Shown: positions 1-10,575 of the stretch, piece after piece
Numbering within the stretch: the stretch's first letter is position 1
How the letters are laid out: the number at the start of each line of letters is the position of its first letter
Source: Agapetus fuscipes
Lineage: Eukaryota > Arthropoda > Insecta > Trichoptera > Glossosomatidae
Direction: 5' to 3'
Assembly (NCBI GenBank): GCA_951799405.1
Contig: OX637353.1
Span: 13,888,001-13,952,000, forward strand
Length of the DNA stretch: 64,000 nt
The notes under the pieces: generated by a model
What the model saw: only the letters and a program-made list of their open reading frames with translations
Databases searched by the model: none
Told to the model about the DNA's origin: nothing
Made by a program: the position numbers and the translations under genes

Positions 1-304
1 GTATTATGGTATACTTATCTATGCATCTCGCTGCAGACTGGTGTATTTAAGCTCAGGCAGCATGCGGCTTCGGGCTGTGCCGAAAGAACACGACTGCTTC
101 CGTAGTCCTTTGACTCGTCGTTCAGCTAACAACCGCGCCAACTACCTATCAAGCTTATGTATTTTTAATTTTTATTCATGTTATTATTTTTAATAACATA
201 ACAATTACATTTAACTATATACAAGTAAATCATTTATGTACACTTGCCGTATTTTTTTTTATATTGTTGTGTTTTTAGGTTTCTCATGTTTTTTTTAAGT
301 TAAA
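1..304. other. unassigned AT-rich DNA
   Basis: No gene seen. A GC-richer stretch at about 30-150 follows a TATTTAA motif and could be part of an LTR or promoter, but no second copy is recognised in the window. Confidence 0.3.
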
Positions 305-673
305 ATATTGGTCTTCTTGATTAAAACTGCCAGAGATTTATTTTAATGTAATTTATTTTGTTCACAATTTATTTTACAATTAACATGTATGTATGGTTCA
401 CTTTCGCTGACTTGGCCTGTAACGGCTACTAATACTTGGAGACTGCGTGACCTGCAGGCGATTTACGCCTTTTATAGCTACGGTTATCAAACTTTCTGGA
501 CTTAATTTCGCCTGGAAACGTCGATGATATTCCAAAAGCTTCCAATACAATTATTACTTTTATAATATTTCCTAGCTCTAGGTACTTAATAATGATTCAT
601 CCTACAGCTACATAGAATCTATATGCACCTACCCTATTTATTTTGTTTATACCTAAGTACTATTTACATAACA
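305..673 (-). mobile_element. LTR-like unit, family LTR-C
   Basis: Read on the minus strand it begins TGTTATGTAAATAG at 673, has a TATA-like GCTATAAAAGGCG near 470, and runs into an AGAAGACC block near 310. LTR-A and LTR-B share the same start and the same terminal block, so these appear to be related LTRs. No internal coding region is attached; it is probably a solo LTR. Confidence 0.5.
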
Positions 674-946
674 ATATATTTGAAAACATTATTTCTCCTT
701 TGTAATGTGTTGAATTTTTACACAATGCTTGGAAGCTCTCACCAGTACCTACTGGGGCTTTTATGAGATTTGAATAGCATTGTTGAGAGCATTTTGACAG
801 CCTCAACATTCCACTTAAAATGTCAGCACAATGGGAATCTCATCAAATGATGAACAGTGTACTCTTAAAAATGAAGTACCTCGCATACTTGGTACAATAA
901 TTAATGTTCAGCATCCCATTTAAATTTGAAAAGATCCATTATTGTT
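674..946. other. unassigned AT-rich DNA
   Basis: No coding signal or recognised repeat. Confidence 0.3.
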
Positions 947-1254
947 CGGTCGATAGCTCAGCTGGTAGAGTGCTTGCATTCCACGCCGAGAGCTCGGGTT
1001 CGCATCCCATCGAGGGTCTCAGAAAAGATTTCTCGTTTAGGTGTTTATATCAAGCCCAAATAAGAAATCGTTGAAGTTGACTCAGCCTTTACAAGAAATA
1101 AGTACCAGCCCCCTTTGGCAGCTGGAAAACCCCCACTTCAACTGAAGTGCTTGGTGTAAGGCCGGCCCCTAGCGTGCAACATTAAACAGGTTTCTCTCGT
1201 GAAATGCAGCCCATTCGCAAGAAGTTACACTATATTTAAAGCTTAGTAGCGTTA
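947..1254 (+). mobile_element. SINE-Ala copy
   Basis: tRNA-derived head with Pol III box A (TAGCTCAGCTGG) and a slightly mutated box B (GGTTCGCATCC), a body containing TTCAACTGAAGTG and GGCCGGCCCC, and the usual 3' end GTTACACTATAT to TAGCGTT. The head resembles tRNA-Ala with a disturbed anticodon arm, so this is not a functional tRNA gene. Confidence 0.85.
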
Positions 1255-1324
1255 AAACTAGATTTTTGCCTTTAGTTCTATGTGGATCAATTTTATGATT
1301 TTTATAGATTCATCATTTCTCAAG

Positions 1325-1450
1325 CTATTATCTAAGTTGCAAAATTTTTCTAAAATTTAAGTTTCACATTTAATGCATGTCTACAAACAGACACATGCAG
1401 ATAAGTTCGCACTTACAAGTGACGCATTTGTACTTACAAATAAAATATAA
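1325..1450 (-). repeat. Tail-A fragment
   Basis: Minus-strand match to the 3' part of Tail-A: CTAAGTTGCAA, the ATGCATG...CAAACAGACAC block and TTCGCACTTACA are present. The 5' half is missing. Confidence 0.6.
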
Positions 1451-1793
1451 ATATATTTTTATTCACAAATTCATGGCTCAGCCGCCACTTAACTGAAATT
1501 TTCCATACAAAATAACGATGATCCATAGATTAGCTTTGAATCAAATGTATTATGAACAACCCTGTTAGAAACAAATCCATAAATTAAAAATATAACTATG
1601 AGCCGTTGATTTAAAATATTTTTCAAATGTTCAACATAATATAATATTTTTATCAAAACCTTATGTACATGTATGTTGCATATTAAGAGATTTTTAGTTT
1701 CTCTCTTATATACCTTAAAGCAGTCCTCAGAGAAATAGTTTTTCCGAAATTTTTCTCTTCGTTAGAACACTTCTTCATTTTTTTTGCCACTTT

Positions 1794-1916
1794 CTAAGAT
1801 ATATTTCTTTGCTCCCTTTTGCGTTCCAAAGGCTCTTTCCTTTTGCGACGTTTCCTTTCAATTTCCGCGTCATTAGAAGCCTTTGCAACATCCGTCAGGG
1901 TTCTTTTTTGCGACAT
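1794..1916 (-). other. 40-residue Lys/Arg-rich ORF, doubtful
   Basis: ATG at 1916, TAG at 1794-1796. The product starts MSQKRTLTDV and has a strongly basic second half (RKRRKRKEPLERKR) like a nuclear-localisation region. No family is recognised. Length and context argue for chance or for an exon remnant of an element. Confidence 0.12.
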
Positions 1917-2013
1917 GTCGATTCGCAAACATACACGTAGGTAAAACATCGTGTTCAAATTCTTCTTCTTTATTCTTTTTCAGTCCACTCTTAAAGTTTA
2001 AACTGAATAATAT

Positions 2014-4022
2014 TGTAATGTCAAAAGTAGATAAATATAGGTGTACACCGTAGGTAGCAATAAATATAGGCCTAAGAAATCTAGAAATTAAATGATCTTT
2101 TTGTACTCTTGAACTTGGTAGAATGTTCGCGAGTGTACTAGCAAAATTAGCTCCTAGAGAGTTCTGTCACTACACTATATAAGGAGCAAAATTGAGTGCA
2201 CTAAAGGCTAGTTCGCACAAGGCCACTGATTTAGTCAAGTAACGAGTAATTTAGTAGTGGGCGGGGCGCTACTCGCCCGTGAAGCGTTCGCATTACGGTC
2301 CAGTACAGTACACAAGTGCGAAGTTGGCTGCAGAAAGCCCTTTCTATAATGGCGGAAAATTTGAATTGGCTGCAGTTTGAAAATATTAATTGAGTATTAA
2401 AATCATGTTATTATAAAGCCCTTTAAATTGGCTATGGTTTGGTAATAATAACTGATTTATGCCCGGCCACCTAGCTAGGAGCCTGTTTAGCAAACAACTT
2501 CGAAACTCGACTTTTGTAAATTCGAAATGTATTTTATGGTTTATAAAATAATATACACATTTTAAATAAAAACAACACATGACTATTTGATGTTTATAAT
2601 AATATCTACCATTTACGCTGCAAACATTATATTTTAATTGAATTTTTATCTTTTCAATGATGTGTACAAAGTATATTTTGTATGCACACACTATAATACG
2701 GCTCTAGTCTGCAGCTGCATTCAGATGCATTTCTCTGTTGCGTTTTTCGTTGTTGACAATTAACATCAATATTCAACATGTAAAATCGGCATTTTCAAAT
2801 ACACGGCGGTCACCAATCAATTATCAAGTTAAAGAAGAAACATGGTTCAACTTTTCAGAGGCTGACCGCGAGAAACTTGTTCAATCCTGCTACATACGCC
2901 TCTCACGTCTGTCACAGATATACCAGCTGATGGCTTACAGTGGCATAAAATTGTAATGCCTCTAATTAGTTATCCCCGTGTGTCACTGAATTGTTTCTGT
3001 ACAAAACAATAAGTAACAATCCATCTGAAGGATATCATAAGGCCTGTGATATGACAAATTTATGGTATGTACCTATAAACATCGATCAATGTAAAAGATC
3101 GATGTTTTTAAATACGTAATAAATTCATGGACGATAATAGTTATTTCCACAACATCTTTACCAAAACTATATTTGTACAGCTCTATTGTCAGCAAGGAGC
3201 TACATGATTGTATTTTTGACAGCTGATATCCGCACCAAAAATCAATGTCATACTATTCTTATCGAAAAAAAATTACCTTTCTCAAAACTTTTTGGAAGTA
3301 GATAAGTCCTAGCAACTTCTATATTCTCAAGAGTTTCTAAAAAACCAAGGATATCGGTGTGCATATCCACTTATTTACAGTTTAAACATGACATAACCTC
3401 ACTGACAGGTCGCTAAGTTTAGGGAGCGGAACATCGGGCTCGCAAATATAAGAAGTTCTTAAGTACTTAAATATTTTTAAACAGCACTTTATCTTTAAAT
3501 ATTCTTGCTGAAAACGGGCATTATCTTTTCAAACTGCAGCCATTCTTGCATTTCCGTTTCCCCGCCAAGAGTGAGCGGCCAATGGCGCGGCCGCTAATAA
3601 ACTCGACTCGGACTCGGGCTTTTCCGTGGCTCTTCGGACTCGGACTTTTCCGTGGCTTCTCGGCAACACTCGCCCACGGACGGTGGGCGGGGCCGCTACT
3701 TGCCCGAAAAAATAGAATGAAATGGATCGGCTTGACTAAACCATTGACTTAACTACTGGACTAAATTGTTGGGGTTCGCACACGTTTAGCCACTAAATTA
3801 CTCGGTACTTGACTAAATCACTCGCCTTGTGCGAACTAGCCTTAAGTCAGTGAGATAGTTGCCTTTGATTTGAAGAGTGTAAGCGATACTGAACTGTGAA
3901 AATAAATTTGTGTTACCAAAAGTGTTAAAAATAAATGTGAATTTGTAAAATTAATTAAATGCAAATAAAGATCCTGAAAGAAGACCTGTATGTTTTAATT
4001 AAGAGACTTTTCGAACCCAAAA
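2014..4022 (+). mobile_element. LTR-A, split by a TIR transposon
   Basis: Two parts, 2014-2204 and 3843-4022, join to an LTR-like unit. It starts TGTAATG, has the TATA-like ACTATATAAGG near 2174, several AATAAA signals, and ends near GAAGACCTGTATG. Uninterrupted minus-strand relatives at 34005-34324 and 56540-56922 show that 2205-3842 is an insertion. Confidence 0.65.
2205..3842. mobile_element. PIF/Harbinger-like non-autonomous DNA transposon
   Basis: Left end AGGCTAGTTCGCACAAGGC, right end its reverse complement (GCCTTGTGCGAACTAGCCT). Arms stay similar for about 50 bp through TTTAGTCAAGTA. It is flanked by TAA at 2202-2204 and 3843-3845. A 3-bp TAA/TTA duplication is the PIF/Harbinger hallmark. 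Subterminal GC-rich blocks (GGGCGGGGC near 2260 and 3690) lie inside both ends. No transposase is recognisable; ORFs at 2386-2691 (minus) and 2738-2956 (plus) match nothing I know. Confidence 0.75.
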
Positions 4023-4033
4023 ATATTACAATA

Positions 4034-4262
4034 TACATATGAATCTAACATGGGTTTCTCAGATAAATGCAGCTTTTTTCATATTTTCTACGAGAGAAAT
4101 CACTAAAAATTTGTGAAAATCCTGTAGTTTTGAAGTTTTTAATGAACACTGCTTTATAGTTAGTTCACTTCCTAAGAGAAATTACACCAAATAAAATGTT
4201 TTATTCCCGAGAAAAATGGATGGTAGATTGCATTCCACGAAAGGTATGTACTCCTATGATTT
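4034..4262 (+). repeat. U1 repeat copy
   Basis: Starts around CTAACATGGGTTTCTCAG and continues with TTTTCTACGAGAGAAA and GTGAAAATCCTGTAGTTTT, a block repeated at 10715, 31786, 42362 and 54870. The family is unclassified; the 54870 copy ends in the poly-A tail module also used by one SINE-5S. Confidence 0.65.
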
Positions 4263-4493
4263 TATTGTCAAGACAAAAATAAAGAAAAAAATGTAAATAA
4301 GCAGATGTGCTTCAATCTACTCTCAAGATAAAAGACGGAGATGGTGCAGGAAAAAAAGAAAGACAAAGAAAAGAGTGGTTTGATGGTATCTTTGCGGGAA
4401 CGTCTGTACCCCGAGTGTTAAACTTTAAGTCTTAACTCAATCATAGCGTTGAAAGTGAGAAGTATCCATTTTTCATTAGATGGAATAAGGTGC
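4263..4493. other. unassigned
   Basis: No coding signal; purine-rich stretch near 4340-4380. Confidence 0.3.
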
Positions 4494-4735
4494 CTTGACT
4501 TATAGGCTGGTGTGAGTCTGACCACCCATCCTGTAATAAAAATGGTTCACCTTGCCAACGGTCACACCTGTTTTAGGGAAGGTCGGCAATACTTGCATTG
4601 TGTATGTTCATTTGAGGTTTGGATTTTAATATGTAAGTACACTCGCAGCATCTGCAACCGGAAAATTGCACATGCTTGTTTGTGGATATGCATTTTATAT
4701 TACTTTTAAATGTTTTTATATTTTTGCAACTTTCG
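4494..4735 (+). repeat. Tail-A copy
   Basis: Begins at CCTTGACTTATAGG and ends TTTTTGCAACTTT. The 65-aa ORF inside it is repeat sequence, not a gene. Confidence 0.8.
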
Positions 4736-4739
4736 GATT

Positions 4740-4995
4740 CACTCACATTTGGTTCACAGTTAAACTTTCGTACTATCTCGCTTAACTGCTCGGGTACTAA
4801 TGCCCTCTAAAGCATCGCCATCTCTATGTATAGGTGTATAAGGGCCATATGTCAGACTTCTCAATCAGAAGTTTCGAGCAAACACTAGTACAACCAATCC
4901 AAATACTTAAATCTAGACACACACACACACGAGTAAGGAAAAACACACTGAGACACAATCAGAAGTAAACATACACAGACATAAAATTATATATA
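4740..4995 (-). repeat. LTR-like unit, family LTR-F
   Basis: Minus-strand counterpart of 6598-6860: both contain CACATTTGGTTCACAGTT and TTTCGAGCAAACACTAG (or complements). Includes an (AC)n microsatellite at about 4916-4931. Classed as LTR-like because the 6598 copy carries a TATA-like box and AATAAA signals. Confidence 0.45.
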
Positions 4996-5370
4996 CATTC
5001 GTAAACATATGTAAAAACCTTGAAAAGCGCCAAAAGTGCAGATCAACTGCCATTTTTTTCCATCCTTGCATACTCTGTGTGATTCTTCTAATTTTAAAGA
5101 TAAGTATAATTGAACAGTGTTTGTTTTCAAATATAAATATATATTTTTTTAAATGGAGTTCTGCAAAGCTTAGGGTAATATCACATATTTTTTTCATTGT
5201 ATAAAATGGTAGAATACATTTTTAAAAATGCATCTGCGTTTTTAAAAAAAATATATATTGCTTAATTTTTAAGCCTCTTTAAAATTAGCGTATTCTTGAT
5301 TTCCGTGAAAAAGGTCATTTTGTTTATTTAGGCAGATATGACGTCGATGCATCTTTGGAGTGTAGGTATC

Positions 5371-5431
5371 GACGGGCCGAGTGGCGAACCTTGACGTCAT
5401 TTTGACGTCAAGGTTCGCTAAGTCGGCCGCG
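5371..5431. promoter_or_regulatory. perfect palindrome with two TGACGTCA sites
   Basis: 5384-5399 and 5403-5418 are exact reverse complements (GCGAACCTTGACGTCA) separated by TTT. Pairing continues imperfectly outwards through GGCCGAGT and the complement of AAGTCGGCC. TGACGTCA is the full cAMP-response element; here it occurs on both arms. It may be a MITE-like hairpin rather than a regulatory site. Very GC-rich compared with its surroundings. Confidence 0.5.
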
Positions 5432-5887
5432 CTGCGTTTTGGCGCGACTCAAATTCTCCGCATTTTATTTTTGAAAATTATCAATGATATTTTTATTTTT
5501 ACTACACAAAAAATATATGGTTGTGATCTTTGAAATGTACTCTACAGAACCATATTATTTTCAACCGTTTTCCCTACCACTGCAACTACCCTAAAATCGT
5601 TTAATAAACGCCGTGGCTGAGTTTAGACGTAAAGTTTAACAAGAGGTATCTCAGATCTGGCAGCTTGCCTGATTAATGAGAGCATCAGTCTGGATGCACC
5701 CAGAACAGCATCAGATGCACCCTGTGGTAAATTACTCAGCAATTTTCTGAACAGGTTTTATTCTTAGAAAATGCATACCTAATAATAATAATAATTGGAA
5801 AATTTATATACAGCGCCGTTTAGTGGCACTAGCCACCCCAAGGGCGCTTGAAATCTGTTGAAGAAGTTGACCTAGCTGTCAATCACG

Positions 5888-5990
5888 GCATGTGAAACGG
5901 GAAATCCTTTCTTACACTTTTAGTGACAATGAAACCTAAGCATTCTGGCACGAAACGCAAGCATTCTACCAACTCAGCTATCGACCGGTC
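5888..5990 (-). mobile_element. SINE-Ala head, 5' fragment
   Basis: Minus strand: box A (TAGCTGAGTTGG) near 5975, then GCTTGCGTTTCG and GGATTTCCCGTTTCA. Body and 3' end are missing. The adjoining 5805-5850 segment (CGCCGTTTAGTGGCACTAGCC) is not from this family. Confidence 0.6.
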
Positions 5991-6021
5991 ATTATTGAAA
6001 TAAAATACTTAAAACGTTTTC

Positions 6022-6600
6022 TCTGCTTGAGAGACTGACGAAGAAAGTATATGTTGCAAGACTCAATGGATGTCGTGGTAGAGGAAGACCGAGAAAGGTA
6101 TGGATGGACCAAATTGGAATGGAATATCCAGAGTCATAATAAAAGGAGAGTCTGTATGAAGAAGTTTATGACTCTCGAGGAAATAAAAGAGGTGTGTAAG
6201 GACAGAAAGAAATGGCGGTTAATCTGTGATGTATGCGGCTTGGGTTTTTTTAAATTAAAATTTGTTTTCTGTTAGTTTTTAAAGTCCATACACGTTATAA
6301 TTTGTTGATTTAAAAAATATAATTTGCTGTGTATGTTCCTTGACTTAAAGGTTGGTATGCGGCTGACCAGCCATACTGTAAAAATGGTTCACTTTGCCAA
6401 TGTCACCCCTGTTTCAGGGAAGGTCGGCAGGAGTTGCAAGGTGTATGTCCATTTGAGATACGGGTTTTTATATTGTAGGTCCACATGCGGCATGTGTCAG
6501 CGCGAAATTATGCGTGTCTGCTTGTGGGAATGCATTTAATATGAATCTCAAATGATACATATGTTTGCAGCTTAGATTTAGATTTAGATTTAGTGTGTCT
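6022..6600 (+). pseudogene. LINE-A 3' end with frameshifted ORF
   Basis: Encodes the C-terminal end of the LINE-A reverse-transcriptase polyprotein: RLTKKVYVARLNGCRGRGRP, then after a small deletion and frameshift near 6112 EWNIQSHNKRR, MKKFMTLEEIKEVCKDRKKW, stop. The C-terminus matches the 59.6-kb copy. The ~75-bp spacer and full Tail-A follow (6335-6570), ending in (AGATTT)n. This copy shows that Tail-A is the LINE-A 3' UTR. 5' truncated, inactive. Confidence 0.85.
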
Positions 6601-6860
6601 GTGTTTTTACTTACTGCCTATAGATGTAAGCATTTGGATGTTTGTACATGCTAGTGTTTGCTCGAAGCTTGGGACAATTCTAGCATGGCCTAGTTAATAC
6701 CAGAATAGTCTTTATCCACCTATAAACACGGATCGCAGTGCTTTGAAGGGAGTAAGTACGTTGAGCGAAATATACGAAAGTGTAAACTGTGAACCAAATG
6801 TGAGCAAATACAAAAAATAAAGTGAGTAATAAAAAAATAAATTAACAACACTGGTCTTCT
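6598..6860 (+). repeat. LTR-like unit, family LTR-F
   Basis: Contains CACCTATAAACAC (TATA-like, near 6718), followed about 100 bp later by AAAAATAAAGTG and further AATAAA signals. Related copies on the minus strand at 4740-4995 and 35090-35312. Confidence 0.45.
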
Positions 6861-7686
6861 TTTACAGTTATTTATTTTACACTTTAAAATTTATTTTAAC
6901 AAAGACAGTCTCGATTATTCCATTACACTGGTTTTAGTTCACTGGTCAAATTTGTTCGCTGTATGGGTGAAGCTCACAGATCACTGACTCTGGTGCAAGC
7001 AATAAGCGTCTTATATATTCTTAACAACAGTATTATCTAGAAACTATATTCGCTAGACCAGTGGTTCCCAAACTATGGTACGCGTACCACCAGTGGTACG
7101 CGACGCTTCTTAAGGTGGTACGCAAGCAGCCATGGCCATAGGAAATACATAGTAAATAATAAGATAAAACGTTTTTCAATTTCGCGCTTCAAGCTAAGTA
7201 CAACTGAGCCAAATATTTCCTTTTTTTGTTTCGAACATGCAGCACCATTTTTCAGACTAAGACAGGCATGTCCCGCCACGATTACAAAAATACTAAATCT
7301 GGCCCTCCATAATATTATGTTGGACACCCCTGCACTAAGAGTATTGTATTTTTTTCTATAATAAATAAGTAAGCATAATGTTTTCATTTACAGTTGCAGT
7401 TTTTATTACTTTACCATTTGAATGATATTTTTAACTGTTGCACTTCAGTGGTACGCCACTGATTTATAATTTCATTAGTGGTACGCGAAATTAAAAGTTT
7501 GGGAACCACTGCGCTAGACAGTTCCAGAATTAAGGAAAGATTCAAGTAGGTACGCAGCAATCATTATTTCTAGACGCTTCAAGTACTTTATTTAATTACT
7601 CCTACCCACACATACTTATGAAGATGCCTATTACATAGCTATAACTAATACCTATACTTATTTTAATATTACCTATTTACATAACA
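6861..7686 (-). mobile_element. LTR-B, split by a MITE
   Basis: Minus strand: starts TGTTATGTAAATAGG at 7686, has GAATATATAAGACGC (TATA-like) near 7015, AATAAA-type signals and an AGAAGACC block near 6855. The stretch 7059-7511 is a later insertion. Confidence 0.55.
7059..7511. mobile_element. hAT-type MITE with perfect 8-bp TSD
   Basis: Ends are CAGTGGTTCCCAAAC and its reverse complement GTTTGGGAACCACTG. The target CGCTAGAC is duplicated exactly at 7051-7058 and 7512-7519. TIR sequence and 8-bp TSD are typical of hAT elements. GGTACGCG words recur near both ends. It encodes no transposase; the 104-aa minus-strand ORF overlapping it shows no transposase motif. Confidence 0.92.
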
Positions 7687-7689
7687 GTA

Positions 7690-8035
7690 TTTTCATTCTT
7701 CACATTCGACAGACTTCATTCAAACAGTTGTTCAGTTCTGTATTGTTTTAGAAGTTTATACGGACTGTTGAATCGGAAACAATTTGATTTAAAAACTTGT
7801 CTTGCTTATTTCCAGCTTTGACAGCTGCCGGGGTTGCTCTGTGTTGCTAGAGTTGTCATTGTTTGCTTAACGCCTAATTGATTCGCCATTGTTCGTCAAA
7901 TATTCGGGTCTTCTCGGCCTTGTTCAGATAGAGCCAGTAATGATAAACACGTATAAATATCATCAATCAATAATTCATTACTCTATATTTTAATAAATCA
8001 TTATGAACAATTATACTTACTTACTTTACTTTTAC
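7690..8035. other. unassigned AT-rich DNA
   Basis: No recognisable gene or repeat. Confidence 0.3.
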
Positions 8036-8720
8036 TTTCTGCGGCTTATAAGCCTTGAACGCTCAGGGCCTCCCGCACCACAATCCTCCACGACTCTCTG
8101 TCTTGTGCTGCTTCCCTCCATGGTCCCCTCACTCCCAGAACTTCGGCGTCGGCTTCAACGTTGTCTGCCCACCGCATCCTGGGACGTCCGAGTGGTCTAA
8201 CACCTGAGGGGGCCCCATCTAAGACTTTTCTGATGATCCTGGAGTCCTCTGCACGTGCTACATGTCCGGCCCACTGGAGTCTTCTTGATTTCATAACCGA
8301 CACTATGTTAGCATCTTGAAACACGGACATCAGCTCCGCGTTGGTCCGGATACGCCACCTGTCATCTTCAAATACAGGTCAGAGAATGCGACAAAGCATT
8401 TTGTTCTCAAAGATCTGGAGAGATTTTTCTTGTTTTTGAGTCAGACTCCAGGCTTCGCATCCGTACAACACAACTGACCGAACAATGGAAGTGTAAATCT
8501 TGAATTTTGTGGAGCGGGATAGCCATTTTGAGCCTAATAGCCCTCTAAGGCCAAAAAAAGCATTATTGCCGGAGTGAATTCGGGCATGTAATTCTGAGGA
8601 TAGGATATTTTTGTTATTTATAAGGGTATCCAAGTATTTGAATGAATTACAGTTCTTAAACTTGTAATTATCTACATTCAAATCTTCTTGAATATCCCGC
8701 CGCGCCACAGGCAAGTATTC
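8036..8720 (-). pseudogene. LINE-D reverse-transcriptase C-terminal fragment
   Basis: Two minus-strand ORFs (8379-8714 and 8046-8330) are in one frame, separated by a single TGA near 8377. The product runs from a post-RT region (FKYLDTLINNKN, SIVRSVVLYGCEAWSLTQKQ) to the typical end SRRLQWAGHVARAEDSRIIR and GRPRMRWADNVE, the usual C-terminus of RTE-like LINE polyproteins. The RT catalytic core and endonuclease are missing (5' truncation). The 3' tail is an AAAGTAAAGTAAG-type repeat; a second copy is at 34689-34963. Confidence 0.85.
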
Positions 8721-8751
8721 AGTTTTCCCCTCATTATGAATAATTAAAGCT

Positions 8752-9030
8752 GATTTTAAAAATGTAATTTGTTGTGTATGTTCCTTGACTTATAGGTTGG
8801 TATGCGGCTAAACACCCATGCTGTAGTAAATGGTTCACTTAGTCAATGTCACCCCTGCTTCAGGAAAGGTCGGCAAGAGTTGCAGGGCTTATGTTGATTT
8901 GAGATAGGGTTTTTTTATATCGTAGGTCCACGTATGCGGCATGTGCTAGCGCAAAATTATACATGTCTGCTTGTGGGAATGCGTTTAATATGAATATTAA
9001 ATGATACATATCTTTGCAGCTTAGATTTAG
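8752..9030 (+). repeat. LINE-A 3' UTR / Tail-A copy
   Basis: Starts in the UTR spacer (ATTTGTTGTGTATGTTCC), then full Tail-A to CAGCTTAGATTTAG. Directly followed by an inverted copy. Confidence 0.8.
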
Positions 9031-9216
9031 ACATGCATTCTCATAAAGAGGCATGTATAAGTTCGCGCTCGCACATGCCGCATGTGGACTCTCAACATAA
9101 AAACTAAATCTAAACGGACGGAAGCCTTGCAACTCTTGGTGACCGCGACGTTGGCAAAGTGAATCATTTTGTTACAGTATGGGTGGTCAACCTTATACCA
9201 ACGTATAAGTCAAGGA
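9028..9216 (-). repeat. Tail-A copy, inverted
   Basis: Tail-to-tail with the previous copy, which would let the two fold into a hairpin. Ends ACGTATAAGTCAAGGAA. Confidence 0.75.
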
Positions 9217-9740
9217 AGTTTCAGAAACAGACGGATGTTTCCTTTGTCATGAATGGAAGTTCGGCGAGAGTTGCAGAGCTTATGTTCATTTTAGATAAGG
9301 TCTTAATGTTGGAAATCCACAAATGAACAAATGAACGCGAACTTATTCGTATTTGCTTATGTGAGTGCATTTTATATGATTCTTAAATGTAATATATCTT
9401 TTTGACAATTATATTAATTTTAAAACTAAACAAATTTCAAATCTTAATTTAACTCGGATATTTCACGAACCGTTTAGAGAGAACTTACATCATTCTCGAC
9501 GTTTCGTCGGCGACGTAGCCGACGTCTTCAGGAGAACATCCTCTCTGCACGACGACTGAGGATGAACTGAGTTTGAAAACAATATTGTCACAAATCACTG
9601 CATACCTTGAATACCTGAAATATCCGAGTTAAATTAAGTTTTGAAATTTGTTTAGTTTTAAAATTAATATAATTGTCAAAATGTCAAACGACCGTAATTC
9701 TAACTTAAACGTAATATATCTTTGCAACTTAGATTATTGT
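9217..9740 (+). repeat. Tail-A copy split by PL1
   Basis: Parts at 9217-9401 and 9711-9740. The 13-bp GTAATATATCTTT at 9389-9401 is repeated at 9711-9723. Confidence 0.75.
9402..9710. mobile_element. PL1 element: inverted-repeat, hammerhead-like core
   Basis: About 309 bp between 13-bp direct repeats (GTAATATATCTTT). Left arm 9402-9482 and right arm about 9620-9690 are reverse complements (GAAATATCCGAGTTAA is the inner edge). The middle holds, on the minus strand near 9490-9535, CTGAAGA, a 7-bp hairpin CGTCGGC/GCCGACG with a 6-nt loop, then AAACGTC. This resembles a hammerhead core (CUGANGA, helix II, GAAA), but the last G is used in the stem. TSD length differs from copy 2 (8 bp), which suggests target-primed retrotransposition, as in Penelope-like elements, rather than a DDE transposon. 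Confidence 0.6.
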
Positions 9741-10070
9741 CTGTTCTGCAACAGTTGCAAACTGTCATTATGCGAACAAGGCATGAACGTTCAAAAATGA
9801 ATTAATATAATTTATTGCTCCGTTTAGGCAAATTGTAATCATTGTGTGTACTTCCATTATGATTAATCACCAATCAATTAACTTAACAGAGTTAATGATT
9901 CGATTGTCATTATTAACCGCATTGATTTGATCCATTTAGTTAATCAATTGTCCATTAATGTTAATACCGTGTTTTTCAACAAAAACTCAAATTTAAAATG
10001 GACGATTGAGAAACAAAATTGAGCAACTTTTTATTGTTATTTCTGTGAACTTATGTATGTTTATTTTTTA
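9741..10070. other. unassigned, rich in ATTAAT words
   Basis: No coding signal. TTAATCAATTG-like words recur around 9870-9960. Confidence 0.3.
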
Positions 10071-10074
10071 TCTT

Positions 10075-10327
10075 TAACTGTCATCTAAGTTGCAAGGATT
10101 TATATCAATAATTAAGATTCATCTTAAATGCACGTCTGATATTAAATTTATTTTCCGTGTAATTTGATGCTTACACAATATATTGTTTGTGTATAAAAAA
10201 AAAAACTTAAATCTCAAATAAGCGAAAGCGAGGGAACTCTTACTGCCCTGAAACAGGGGTGACGTTAGCAAAGTGAACCGTTTTTTCAGTATGGGTGGTC
10301 AGTTTCATACCAACCTATCTATAATCT
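10075..10327 (-). repeat. Tail-A copy
   Basis: CTAAGTTGCAAGG at the tail side, CCCTGAAACAGGGGTGACG and ATACCAACCTAT at the head side; interior decayed. Confidence 0.7.
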
Positions 10328-10575
10328 ATAATCTAAGCTGCAAGGATATGTAAGCATTTAAGGCTCATATGAAATGCATGCCCACAGACAGGCACATGTA
10401 GGTTCGCGCCTACACATTCTGCATGCGTGCATACAAATAAAGAAAACCTCACATGGACATAAACCTTGCAACTCCTGCCGCCGTTCCCTGAACCGGGGTG
10501 GCATTGGCAAAAGTGAACCGATTTTTACAGCACGGGTGGTCAGCCTCGTACCAACCTATCAGTCAAGGAGCTGAG
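10318..10575 (-). repeat. Tail-A copy
   Basis: Tandem with the previous copy, same orientation, joined by (ATCTATA)n tail repeats; ends TATCAGTCAAGGAG. Confidence 0.8.
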
